A stretch of DNA of 64,000 nucleotides from Aromatoleum tolulyticum (GTDB lineage: Bacteria; Pseudomonadota; Gammaproteobacteria; Burkholderiales; Rhodocyclaceae): contig NZ_FTMD01000005.1 of assembly GCF_900156155.1 (NCBI RefSeq), positions 186,001 to 250,000 on the forward strand, given 5' to 3'. Under the pieces are notes generated by a model that was given only the letters and a program-made list of their open reading frames with translations, was not told the DNA's origin and made no database searches. Below are positions 35,724-43,789 of the stretch, one piece after another (the first letter of the stretch is position 1; each line of letters starts with the position of its first letter). A program made the translations under genes and the position numbers.

Positions 35724-36584
35724 ATGAGTGCAAACGCGAAACAATCCTTCCTCTGTGGCCTGATCGGTTCCGGCATCCAGGCCTCGCGCACGCCGCCCAT
35801 GCACGAGCGCGAAGGCGACGAGCAGGGCGTGCGCTACATGTACAAGAAGATCGACACGGAGATCCTCGGCCTCACCGTCGACGATCTGCCCGAACTCCTG
35901 ACTGCCGCCGAACGCATGGGCTTCTGCGGCCTGAACATCACCTTTCCCTTCAAGCAGGCGGTGATTCCGCTGCTCGACGAACTCTCCGACGACGCCCGGG
36001 CCTTGAATGCCGTGAACACGGTGGTCCTGCGCGAGGGGCGGCGCATCGGCTACAACACCGACTGCAGCGGATTCGGCGAGAGCTTCCGGCGCGGCCTGCC
36101 CGATGCCAAGCGCGACGTCGTTGTGCAGCTCGGAGCGGGCGGCGCGGGCGCCGCGGTGGCGCATGCGGCCCTGCAGCAGGGCGTCGGCAAGCTGTACGTG
36201 CGCGATTCGGACCCCGTGCGCGCCGAGACGCTCGCCGCCAGCCTGTGCGACGCATTCGGTGCCGGCCGTGCGGCCGCGTGCACCGACCTGGCCGCGGCCA
36301 TGGACGAGGCGGACGGCCTCATCCACGCCACGCCCACCGGCATGGCGAAGTTCCCCGGCATGCCGCTGCCCGCGGAACTGCTGCAGTCGCGCCACTGGGT
36401 GGCCGAGATCGTGTATTTCCCGCTCGAAACCGAACTGCTGCGCGTGGCCGCGGCCAAGGGCTGCCGCACGCTGAACGGCGGCGGCATGGCGGTGTTCCAG
36501 GCGGTCGATGCCTTCCGCCACTTCACCGGGCTGGAACCCGATGCCGAGCGCATGCTGCGGCATTTCGCGTCGATGGGCGCCTGA
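35724..36584 (+). CDS. Quinate/shikimate dehydrogenase (AroE/YdiB-like)
   Basis: A 286-residue AroE-fold protein. Catalytic Lys77 is in NITFPFK and Asp113 in YNTDCSGF; the nucleotide-binding motif is LGAGGAGAAVAHA. The PFKQAVIPLLDELS and INP-like HATPTGM segments resemble NAD-dependent quinate/shikimate dehydrogenases of catabolic pathways more than biosynthetic AroE. It would oxidise quinate to 3-dehydroquinate or shikimate to 3-dehydroshikimate. Neighbours are a TRAP transporter and a Bug binding protein upstream and UspA 42 bases downstream. AAAGGAG precedes ATG 35724. It is the second AroE-type gene in the window and differs clearly from the first. Confidence 0.85.
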   Translation: MSANAKQSFLCGLIGSGIQASRTPPMHEREGDEQGVRYMYKKIDTEILGLTVDDLPELLTAAERMGFCGLNITFPFKQAVIPLLDELSDDARALNAVNTVVLREGRRIGYNTDCSGFGESFRRGLPDAKRDVVVQLGAGGAGAAVAHAALQQGVGKLYVRDSDPVRAETLAASLCDAFGAGRAAACTDLAAAMDEADGLIHATPTGMAKFPGMPLPAELLQSRHWVAEIVYFPLETELLRVAAAKGCRTLNGGGMAVFQAVDAFRHFTGLEPDAERMLRHFASMGA

Positions 36585-36626
36585 TCAATCTACCCGACAC
36601 TCACTGGATCAATCGAGGTATCCATT

Positions 36627-37049
36627 ATGTACAAGAACATCCTGCTGCCGACCGACGGATCGGAGCTATCGCGGATGGCGATCCGGCACGGCGTCGCGCT
36701 CGCCAAAGCCGTGGGCGCGAAGGTCACGGGGCTTTCCGTGGTTCTTCCCGCGCATGCGCCCGCGGGCGCGGGTCTCGCAATTGCCGGCGACCACGTTCAG
36801 GAAGATGCCGCGGCGGAGTTCCTCGCGGTGATTTCCCACGAGGCGCACGAGCAGGGCGTGGAGGCGGAATGCTTCTACGTCAGCGGCACATCGCCACATG
36901 AGGAGATCATGGCGGCGGCGCAGCAGCGCGGCTGCGACCTGATCTGCATGGCCTCGCACGCGCGCACAGGCCTGTCGGGCCTGCTGCTGGGCAGCGAGAC
37001 CACGTTGCTGATCAACGGCTGCCGTATTCCGGTACTGGTGCTGCGCTAG
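36627..37049 (+). CDS. Universal stress protein, UspA family
   Basis: A 140-residue protein with the UspA fold: start MYKNILLPTDGSELS (first strand and ATP-site Asp), and the ATP-binding signature near the end, SHARTGLSGLLLGSETTLLI followed by PVLVLR. The G-2x-G-9x-G(S/T) motif is present, so it is probably the ATP-binding type. It closes the operon after the quinate/shikimate dehydrogenase. Role in stress adaptation is a family inference. Confidence 0.9.
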   Translation: MYKNILLPTDGSELSRMAIRHGVALAKAVGAKVTGLSVVLPAHAPAGAGLAIAGDHVQEDAAAEFLAVISHEAHEQGVEAECFYVSGTSPHEEIMAAAQQRGCDLICMASHARTGLSGLLLGSETTLLINGCRIPVLVLR

Positions 37050-37075
37050 GATTCAGGTCGCAAAGTTGCAACAGA

Positions 37076-37123
37076 CAGACTGTAGTTCTAAAAAGAAGTT
37101 GTTGCAGGTAGAAATGTGTTTTA
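37076..37123. promoter_or_regulatory. Tandem IclR-type operator upstream of the porin
   Basis: CAGAC-TGTAG-TTCTA (37076-37090) and TAGAA-ATGTG-TTTTA (37109-37123), exactly 33 bases apart. They lie in an AT-rich patch right after the UspA gene. The remaining 288 bases to the porin start hold no convincing gene, so a long leader is likely; AGGAGGAAC at 37182-37190 is not followed by a plausible coding frame. Confidence 0.55.
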
Positions 37124-37411
37124 TTGTAAGCCTGTCAATCGGCGATGAACCGCTCAGGATCACATAAGCACGCAAGGCCAGAGGAGGAACGGGGAGGGTG
37201 ACGACCACGACGAGAACCTAGCGCGACCTGACGCCAGATCAGGACCGACTTTGCGGCACCGGACTTCTGCCCCGGAAATGAGCCGCCAGGTACAAGACAA
37301 GGCACAGCAAGCCAGCACGGACTGCCAGCGGGAGTCGCAGGTGTTTGCACCAGGAGCGGCGCGGGCCGCCGGCTTGCGGATACGGAATACCAAACCGAAG
37401 GAAGGAACACG

Positions 37412-38548
37412 ATGAAGAAGCAAGTCACTATCGCCGTGCTCGCAGCGCTCGGCGCCGGCGCCACCCAGGTCGCATCGGCCCAGGAAACCAGCGTCACGAT
37501 CTACGGCCGCGCACACGTCTCGTTCGAGCAGATCCGCAAGTCGGGTCAGGAAACCACCCAGTTCCTCAAGAACAACACCTCGCGCATCGGTTTTCGCGGC
37601 GAAGAAGCGCTCGGCAGCGGCCTGAAGGCGTTCTTCCAGATCGAATCGGGCGTCGCGCTCGACGACGGTTCCACCGGTGGTTCGAACAAGCTCGCCGGCC
37701 GCGAAACCTTCGTCGGCCTGAAGAACGACTACGGCACTGTCAAGGCCGGTAATTTCTACCATCCGTACGACGACCTGCACGGGATCTCGGGTAACTACTT
37801 CCAGCTGTTCACCGGAACGTCGAACGACGCAACCCTGTGGGCCAACGGCTCCAGCGCGGCCACCGGCGGTTTCGACGAGCGCCTGCCGAACGCGGTCAGC
37901 TACGAATCGCCGAAATTCGGCGGCCTGAGCGCCAAGCTGTGGTACTCCTTCGGCCCGTCGGACAACGGCGGCGAGGAGCAGCTGGGCGACGACGGTTCGC
38001 GCATGTTCTCGGCCAACGTGGTGTACGAGAACGGTCCGCTCAAGGCAGCGTGGGGGCACCTGCAGCAGCGCCGCATGGAAGCGCAGTCGAAGAACTTCTA
38101 CGAGGACGGCTACTCGAATTTCATTACTGCCGGTTATCAAGCTGGGCCGTTCTACTTCGCCGGACTGGTCGAGCGTGACGAGCTGAAGAACATCAACCAG
38201 TCGGGCGACAGCCGCACGCGCAACTACTGGCACCTGCTCGCGAAGTACACGACCGGTGCACACACCGTCGGCGCCTTCTACGGCAAGGCCTATGACTGGA
38301 AGGGCGACGCCGGCCGTGACGACAGCGGTGCGCGCATGTACACCGTCGGCTACAACTATGCGTTGTCGAAGCGCACCCAGGTCTATGCGCTCTACACCAA
38401 CCTGAAGAACGACGACGCCGGCGCCTACAACCTCGGCGGCAGCCCGGCGCGTGTGAACCCGACGTCGAGCAACCCCGCGCTCAACGACTGGACGATCGCC
38501 GCGGAGAAGCAGAGCGGCATCGTGGTCGGCATGGCCCACAATTTCTGA
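37412..38548 (+). CDS. Outer-membrane porin (Gram-negative general porin family)
   Basis: A 378-residue betaproteobacterial porin. A signal peptide (MKKQVTIAVLAALGAGATQVASA) is followed by SVTIYGRAHVSFEQ, the usual first strand, then SRIGFRGEEALGSGLKAFFQIESG and GRETFVGLKNDYGTVKAGNF. It ends in the strand GIVVGMAHNF with the terminal Phe needed for outer-membrane assembly. It forms a trimeric diffusion channel. The tandem operator upstream suggests the channel is induced with the hydroaromatic uptake systems. A terminator follows. Confidence 0.93.
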   Translation: MKKQVTIAVLAALGAGATQVASAQETSVTIYGRAHVSFEQIRKSGQETTQFLKNNTSRIGFRGEEALGSGLKAFFQIESGVALDDGSTGGSNKLAGRETFVGLKNDYGTVKAGNFYHPYDDLHGISGNYFQLFTGTSNDATLWANGSSAATGGFDERLPNAVSYESPKFGGLSAKLWYSFGPSDNGGEEQLGDDGSRMFSANVVYENGPLKAAWGHLQQRRMEAQSKNFYEDGYSNFITAGYQAGPFYFAGLVERDELKNINQSGDSRTRNYWHLLAKYTTGAHTVGAFYGKAYDWKGDAGRDDSGARMYTVGYNYALSKRTQVYALYTNLKNDDAGAYNLGGSPARVNPTSSNPALNDWTIAAEKQSGIVVGMAHNF

Positions 38549-38601
38549 TCGGGCGATTCTTTCCGGGGGCGGCCGCGTGTCGTCCCTGGTCTGCAAAGGA
38601 G

Positions 38602-38633
38602 CGGCGAGACACGGGTCTTGCCGTTTTTTTTTT
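38602..38633 (+). terminator. Rho-independent terminator after the porin
   Basis: CGGC-G-AGAC and GTCT-T-GCCG form a stem around ACGG with one mismatch, followed by a run of ten T. It lies about 55 bases after the porin stop. Confidence 0.8.
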
Positions 38634-38680
38634 GCCGCGCGATGCGCATTTGGGGCGCCCGGAGAGCTCACGCGCGAGAA

Positions 38681-38746
38681 CAGAATTTTGTTCTAAAAAT
38701 GTTCTTGAATTCGCCGAGTCTTTGGTTAAAATAGAACCATGTTTTG
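38681..38746. promoter_or_regulatory. Two IclR-type operators upstream of the aldehyde dehydrogenase
   Basis: CAGAA-TTTTG-TTCTA (38681-38695) and TAGAA-CCATG-TTTTG (38732-38746), 51 bases apart (33 plus 18). GGTTAAAATAG just before the second copy contains a possible -10 (TAAAAT, 38727-38732). Confidence 0.55.
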
Positions 38747-38836
38747 TTTAGTGCAACGAGACGGAGCGTGCAAGACATCTCCGGCACCCGCTGCACCGGC
38801 CGCGCGCCGCTTTGGAATTCCTTTACGGAGCTCACG

Positions 38837-40327
38837 ATGTCGAATCTCGATTCCCTCCCCAAATACGGCCAGTACATCAACGGTGCCGAGGTGCCGCCCG
38901 CGTCCGGTGAGTACTTCCCGACCGAGAATCCCTATAGCGGCGAAGCCTGGGCGCTGATTGGCCGGGGCGGCAAGGCGGATGCCGATGCCGCGGTCGCCGC
39001 CGCGCACGCTGCCTTCGAGCAGGGTGAATGGCCGTCGCTGACTGCGAGCCAGCGCGGCAAGCTGATGCGCAAGCTGGCCGACCTGATCGTCGCCAACGCC
39101 GAGCATCTCGCCGAGATCGAGCGCCGTGACAACGGCAAGCTCGCCGCCGAGGTCGTCGCGCAGGTGAAGTACTTGGGCGACTACTTCCACTACTACGCGG
39201 GTCTCGCCGACAAGATCGAAAGCCACGTGATCCCGACCGACAAGAAGGGCGTGTTCTGCTACACGAAGTACGAGGCCAAGGGCGTGGTCGTGATCATCAC
39301 GCCGTGGAACTCGCCGCTGACGCTGACGAGCTGGAAGCTCGCGCCGGCGCTCGCGGCCGGTTGCACGGTCGTCATCAAGCCGTCCGAATTCACCTCGGCT
39401 TCGGCGATCGAGTTCGCCAAGCTCTTCGCGCAGGCCGGCTTCCCGCCGGGCGTCGTCAACGTCGTCACAGGCTTCGGCCATGAAGTCGGCGCGCCCCTCG
39501 TCGAGCATCCCGATACCGCCCACATCGGCTTCACCGGTGGCGAGATCGCCGGCCAGAAGATCTACGAAGCGGCCGCGCGCGGCCTGAAGACCGTCACGCT
39601 GGAACTCGGCGGCAAGTCGCCCAACATCGTCTTCGACGACGCGGATCTCGATCAGGCCGTGAAGGGCATCGTGTCGGGCGTGTTCGCCGCTTCCGGCCAG
39701 ACCTGCCAGGCCGGCTCGCGCCTGCTGGTGCAGGAAAGCATCCACGACGAAGTCGTGCGGCGCCTGGTCGAGTTCGTCAGCACCGCGAAGATCGGCGACC
39801 CGTCGCAGCTCGACACCCAGGTCGGCCCGATCGCGACCCGCCCGCAGTTCGACAAGATCATGAGCTACATCCAGATCGCCAAGGACGAGGGCGCGAAGTG
39901 CGTGCTCGGCGGCAAGTCGCGCCCCGACCTCGGCGCGGGCCAGTTCGTCGAGCCGACGATTTTCACCGGCGTGAACAACAAGATGCGCATCGCGCAGGAA
40001 GAGGTGTTCGGCCCGGTGCTGTGCGTGATCCCGTTCAAGGACGAGGAAGACGCCGTGCGCATCGGCAACGACGTGCTGTACGGCCTCGCCGGCGCCGTGT
40101 GGACCAAGAGCCTGCATCGCGCGATGTACGTCACCGACAAGCTCAAGGCCGGCACCGTGTGGGTGAACAACTACCGCGCGACCAGCTTCACCTCGCCCTT
40201 CGGCGGCTACAAGCGCTCGGGCATCGGCCGCGAGTCCGGTGCCGACGCGATCAAGGAATACCTCGAGACCAAGTGCGTGTGGATCTCGACCGATCTCGAC
40301 GTGCCGAACCCGTTCATCCGTCGCTGA
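38837..40327 (+). CDS. Aldehyde dehydrogenase family protein
   Basis: A 496-residue NAD(P)-dependent aldehyde dehydrogenase. The catalytic Cys290 is in SGQTCQAGSR and the general base Glu256 in LELGGKSPN; the cofactor loop FTGGEIAGQ and the ending FGGYKRSGIGRESG are also present. Length is normal. It oxidises an aldehyde to the acid; the substrate cannot be assigned. ATG 38837 after ACGGAG is preferred; an in-frame ATG at 38744 lies within the operator. Two operator dyads suggest membership of the IclR regulon. It may be transcribed alone, as strong terminators lie on both sides. Confidence 0.9.
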   Translation: MSNLDSLPKYGQYINGAEVPPASGEYFPTENPYSGEAWALIGRGGKADADAAVAAAHAAFEQGEWPSLTASQRGKLMRKLADLIVANAEHLAEIERRDNGKLAAEVVAQVKYLGDYFHYYAGLADKIESHVIPTDKKGVFCYTKYEAKGVVVIITPWNSPLTLTSWKLAPALAAGCTVVIKPSEFTSASAIEFAKLFAQAGFPPGVVNVVTGFGHEVGAPLVEHPDTAHIGFTGGEIAGQKIYEAAARGLKTVTLELGGKSPNIVFDDADLDQAVKGIVSGVFAASGQTCQAGSRLLVQESIHDEVVRRLVEFVSTAKIGDPSQLDTQVGPIATRPQFDKIMSYIQIAKDEGAKCVLGGKSRPDLGAGQFVEPTIFTGVNNKMRIAQEEVFGPVLCVIPFKDEEDAVRIGNDVLYGLAGAVWTKSLHRAMYVTDKLKAGTVWVNNYRATSFTSPFGGYKRSGIGRESGADAIKEYLETKCVWISTDLDVPNPFIRR

Positions 40328-40406
40328 TACCGACTCTCCCGACGGGGAGGGCGGCCGCCGTCTTTCGTTTGGGCTGCGGCGGACGCCGCCCCCGTCATTC
40401 CCTTGG

Positions 40407-40440
40407 CAGGCTTCGCGGTTGCGGAGCCTGTTTTTTTTTT
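40407..40440 (+). terminator. Rho-independent terminator after the aldehyde dehydrogenase
   Basis: CAGGCT-T-CGC pairs with GCG-G-AGCCTG around GGTT, followed by ten T. It lies 80 bases after the stop; the spacer also holds GC-rich hairpins. Confidence 0.88.
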
Positions 40441-40606
40441 GCCCCGCGCGCGGGCCGCGGCGGGCGCGAAATAGGGCGAAAGCGGGGCGCGCAATCTGCT
40501 ACTGTTGCGCTCCGCGCGGCGGCCCGACGAGAGCCGGTGTTTCCCGCGCGCCGTCGCATCCGGAGTCCGCCGGATGGCGCGGCCCGATATCCGCATGCAT
40601 CGCCCG

Positions 40607-41899
40607 ATGAATACGCAGCGCATTCCCCGCCTGGTTCCCTTCCTTTCCGTCCTCGCCACCGTTTTCGGCGGCTGTGCGGCCGTCCCCGCGCCACCTGCCG
40701 TCCAGACGCCTGCGCCGGTCGAAATACGCACGGCCGACCCCCTTCCGTCCGCACCACCGCCGCAGGGCACAGTGCCGACAGCGCCGGCAGACGGGCGATT
40801 CGTGCCGGGTTTCCCGCCGCGGGTGCAGGAACAGGATGCACGCAGGTTCGTGTATGCGCTGCTTCCGCCGGGCGTCACGCGCGAGCGCGACGTGTGGGCG
40901 GCGGACATCGTCGCGGCCTTCATGGCGCTGCGCCTCGCACCGAGCGCGGAAAATTTCTGCGCGTCGATCGCAGTCATCGAGCAGGAATCGAGTTTCCAGG
41001 CGGATCCGGTGGTGCCGGGCCTGTCGCGCATCGTGTGGGGCGAGATCGAGACACGCCGCAAACGCTACCTGATTCCAAAGGTGGCGCTGGATGCCGCGCT
41101 GTCGCAGCCGTCGCGCGACGGGAAAACTTACCGCCAGCGCATCAACGCGCTGAAGACCGAGCGCCAGATGAGCATCCTCTACGGCGACATCATCGACGAG
41201 GTGCCCGGCGGCAAGCTGTTGCTGAGCGGATACAACCCCGTGCGTACCGGCGGTCCGATGCAAGTGAGCGTCGCATTCGCGGAGACGCATGCGCGGGAGA
41301 AACCCTATGCCGGGGCGACCAACGGCAAGGTGCGCGAGGCGGTGTTCTCGCGCCGCGGCGGCGTCTATTTCGGCATCGCGCATCTCCTCGATTACCCGGC
41401 GCCGTACCGCAGTCCGCTTTACCGCTTCGCGGATTTCAACGCAGGGCACTACGCGAGCCGCAACGCGGCCTTCCAGCTGGCCCTGGGCAAACTGGCGGGG
41501 CAGACGCTGGTGCCCGATGGTGACCTGTTGCGCTACGACGATGGTCGTCCGAGCGAGGTCGCCAGCTCCACGCAGCGGGCGGCGCTGAAGACTTCGCGCA
41601 GGCTGCGTTTGAACGAGGTGGAGATCGAGGCGGCACTGCGTCAGGAGAAGGAGGAGTCGTTCGGCCGCACGAAACTCTATCAGCGCGTCTTCGCGCTCGC
41701 CGACGAAGCGGCCGGGCGGCCGGTGCCGCGCGAGGCGATGCCGCAGATCCGCCTGAAGAGCCCGAAGATCACGAGCAAGATCACCACGGGGTGGTTCGCC
41801 GAACGGGTAGATATGCGCTATCGCGCGTGCATGAACCGCGCCGCCGCGGTGCCCGACCTGCAGTTGCCACTGGAAGCGAACGGCAGTCGCAGGTTGTGA
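40607..41899 (+). CDS. DUF1615 family lipoprotein
   Basis: A 430-residue protein with a lipoprotein-like signal (LVPFLSVLATVFGGCAAVP, lipobox Cys near residue 24), a proline-rich linker, then the DUF1615 domain: FVYALLPPGVTRERDVWAAD, SAENFCASIAVIEQESSFQ and GGPMQVSVAFAE. The central IEQESSFQADP looks like the catalytic-Glu region of lytic transglycosylases (ESSF), so a peptidoglycan-related role is possible, but this is inference. The start at ATG 40607 puts the signal peptide at the N-terminus; the upstream frame to 40505 looks non-coding. It is a single gene. Confidence 0.8.
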   Translation: MNTQRIPRLVPFLSVLATVFGGCAAVPAPPAVQTPAPVEIRTADPLPSAPPPQGTVPTAPADGRFVPGFPPRVQEQDARRFVYALLPPGVTRERDVWAADIVAAFMALRLAPSAENFCASIAVIEQESSFQADPVVPGLSRIVWGEIETRRKRYLIPKVALDAALSQPSRDGKTYRQRINALKTERQMSILYGDIIDEVPGGKLLLSGYNPVRTGGPMQVSVAFAETHAREKPYAGATNGKVREAVFSRRGGVYFGIAHLLDYPAPYRSPLYRFADFNAGHYASRNAAFQLALGKLAGQTLVPDGDLLRYDDGRPSEVASSTQRAALKTSRRLRLNEVEIEAALRQEKEESFGRTKLYQRVFALADEAAGRPVPREAMPQIRLKSPKITSKITTGWFAERVDMRYRACMNRAAAVPDLQLPLEANGSRRL

Positions 41900-42070
41900 A
41901 GACAGGAGCGGGGCGGGGAGGGGAGAGACACCGTTCCGCGAACTACCGACTCAATCGTAAGCGTTCGCGAAGCCCGGCTTGGGCCTCGCACGTGGCAGGC
42001 GGAATGCCGTCGTCGTCCGGATTCGGCACGTTCGGAACCGGTTCGTCAGGGGCCGCCCGTTCGCGTCCGG

Positions 42071-42988
42071 CTACCGCGGGGCGGACACCACAGCCTCGCC
42101 CGCGAGCCTTTCCTCGCCGGCCTGATTGGTCACGCGCAAGGTGATCCGCTGCGCCTGCGAATCATCGATCTGTAGCGCCGTGCCGGTGCAGACCGGCGCC
42201 TCGCCCAGGAGCGTGCGGCCGGTGAAGCGGACGCGGAATTGGCGGAGCCGCTCCTGCGGCACCCGGCTGGTCAACAGCCGGCCGAGATAGGCCATGCTCA
42301 GCATGCCTTGGGCGAAGACGTCGTCGAAGCCCACGCTACACGCGAATTCGGGATCGAGGTGGATCGGGTTGAGGTCGCCGGAAGCCGTGGCGAACTGTGC
42401 GAGTGTCGCACGCGTGATCGGGGGCAGGCGCAACTCGCCATGCCACACGGAGGCCGACTGCGGCTCTTCCCGGACTTCCGCAGCGGTTGCGGATGAGGCA
42501 GCGGACGCAGCGGCCTTGGGCGGCGCGGGATCGCGTGCCGCATCGGGCTGGATGAAGATGCTGTGCAAATCTGCGACTGGCGCGCCCAGCTCGCTCGTGA
42601 TGCGGATGTCGCGCACCACGAAGCGCAGGCCTCGCTCGGGTTTGTCGTAGATGGCGCTGATGCGCGGCTGGACATGCAGCCGGTCGCCCGCGCAGGGCAC
42701 GGCGTGATAGGTGAAGGTCTGCTCGCCGTGCAGCACGCGCGGCAGGTCGAGGCCGACGCTGGCGAACCACGGGAAGGGTTCGCCGGGTTCGAGTGCAAGA
42801 CCGAACAGGAACGAGGGCGGCAGCGGGAGCGAGCGGTAGCCCGCCCGCCGTGCCGCGTCCTCGTCCACGTACAGCGGCGTTGTTTCGCCGATGGCCGCGG
42901 CAAATCGCCGCAGCCGGTCGGCGTCGGCGCACACGGCGAATCCGGCTGCGTCGCCGGTCGTCGCGTCGCCTGCCTGGATGTGCGTCAT
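42071..42988 (-). CDS. MaoC/FAS1-like double hot-dog dehydratase
   Basis: A 305-residue protein made of two hot-dog domains. The N-terminal half is of the FAS1-dehydratase type (DEDAARRAGYRSLPLPPSFLF, then FTYHAVPCAGDRLHVQP). The C-terminal half is MaoC-like with ATASGDLNPIHLDPEFA, which carries the conserved Asp and His for hydration of enoyl-CoA. It is the third gene of the aliA-badK unit, eight bases after badK. It may hydrate an enoyl-CoA of the cyclohexanecarboxylate route or of pimeloyl-CoA oxidation; no exact role is established by the sequence. Confidence 0.8.
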   Translation of the reverse strand: MTHIQAGDATTGDAAGFAVCADADRLRRFAAAIGETTPLYVDEDAARRAGYRSLPLPPSFLFGLALEPGEPFPWFASVGLDLPRVLHGEQTFTYHAVPCAGDRLHVQPRISAIYDKPERGLRFVVRDIRITSELGAPVADLHSIFIQPDAARDPAPPKAAASAASSATAAEVREEPQSASVWHGELRLPPITRATLAQFATASGDLNPIHLDPEFACSVGFDDVFAQGMLSMAYLGRLLTSRVPQERLRQFRVRFTGRTLLGEAPVCTGTALQIDDSQAQRITLRVTNQAGEERLAGEAVVSAPR

Positions 42989-42995
42989 GGCGCGT

Positions 42996-43769
42996 TCAAC
43001 AGTCGCCGAACTGCGGGCGGCGCTTGTCGACGAAGGCCGCCATGCCTTCCTTCTGGTCCGCCAGCCCGAAGGTCGCGTGCAGCGTGCGGCGCTCGAACAG
43101 CAGGCCTTCGTTGAGCGGGCCTTCGAAGGCGCGGTTCACCGTTTCCTTCATCATCATGAGGACGGGAAGCGAGAATTCCGCGATCTTCGCTGCTGCCGCG
43201 AGCGCCTCGTCGAGCACGCTCTCGGGCGGATAGATGCGCGCGACCAGGCCGCTGCGCTCTGCTTCCTGCGCGTCCATCAGGCGGCCGGTCAGGCACAGGT
43301 CCATCGCCTTGGTCTTGCCCACGGCACGCGGCAGGCGCTGCGTGCCGCCCGCGCCGGGGATCGTGCCGATCTTGATCTCCGGCTGGCCGAAGCGGGCATT
43401 TTCCGCTGCGAAGACGATGTCGCACATCATCGCGAGCTCGCACCCGCCGCCCAGCGCGACGCCCGAGACGGCGGCGATGGTCGGCTTGCGGAAGGTCTTG
43501 AGACGCTCCCAGTTGCGCGTGATGAAGTCGGACTTGTACGCGTCCATGTAGTCCATCTCGCGCATCGCGGCAATGTCCGCGCCGGCGGCGAAGGCCTTTT
43601 CGGATCCGGTCACCACAACGCAGGCGATGCCGGGGTCGGTTTCGAAGCGGTCGAGCGCCTGGCCGATCCCGGTCATCACGTCGTCGTTGAGGGCGTTGAA
43701 CACTTCCGGGCGGTTGATGCGGATGAGCCCGACCTTGCCGCGCGTTTCAGTGAGGATTACCGAAGTCAT
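42996..43769 (-). CDS. badK: Cyclohex-1-ene-1-carboxyl-CoA hydratase (enoyl-CoA hydratase family)
   Basis: A 257-residue crotonase. The oxyanion-hole segments are KAFAAGADIAAM and ALGGGCELAMMCDI, and the two catalytic Glu positions are seen in GCELAMM and in the following FGQPEIKIGTIPGAGG. Generic crotonases share these, so the assignment rests mainly on position: directly after aliA and divergent from aliB. BadK adds water to the ring double bond, giving 2-hydroxycyclohexanecarboxyl-CoA, the BadH substrate. The start is ATG 43769; the frame upstream to 43793 lacks a site. Confidence 0.75.
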   Translation of the reverse strand: MTSVILTETRGKVGLIRINRPEVFNALNDDVMTGIGQALDRFETDPGIACVVVTGSEKAFAAGADIAAMREMDYMDAYKSDFITRNWERLKTFRKPTIAAVSGVALGGGCELAMMCDIVFAAENARFGQPEIKIGTIPGAGGTQRLPRAVGKTKAMDLCLTGRLMDAQEAERSGLVARIYPPESVLDEALAAAAKIAEFSLPVLMMMKETVNRAFEGPLNEGLLFERRTLHATFGLADQKEGMAAFVDKRRPQFGDC

Positions 43770-43789
43770 CGTGTCGTCTCCCGTCGCCA

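Noticed and set aside
40431-40440. T run as a possible phase-variable tract
   Set aside because: It is the tail of a hairpin terminator and lies outside any gene or promoter core.
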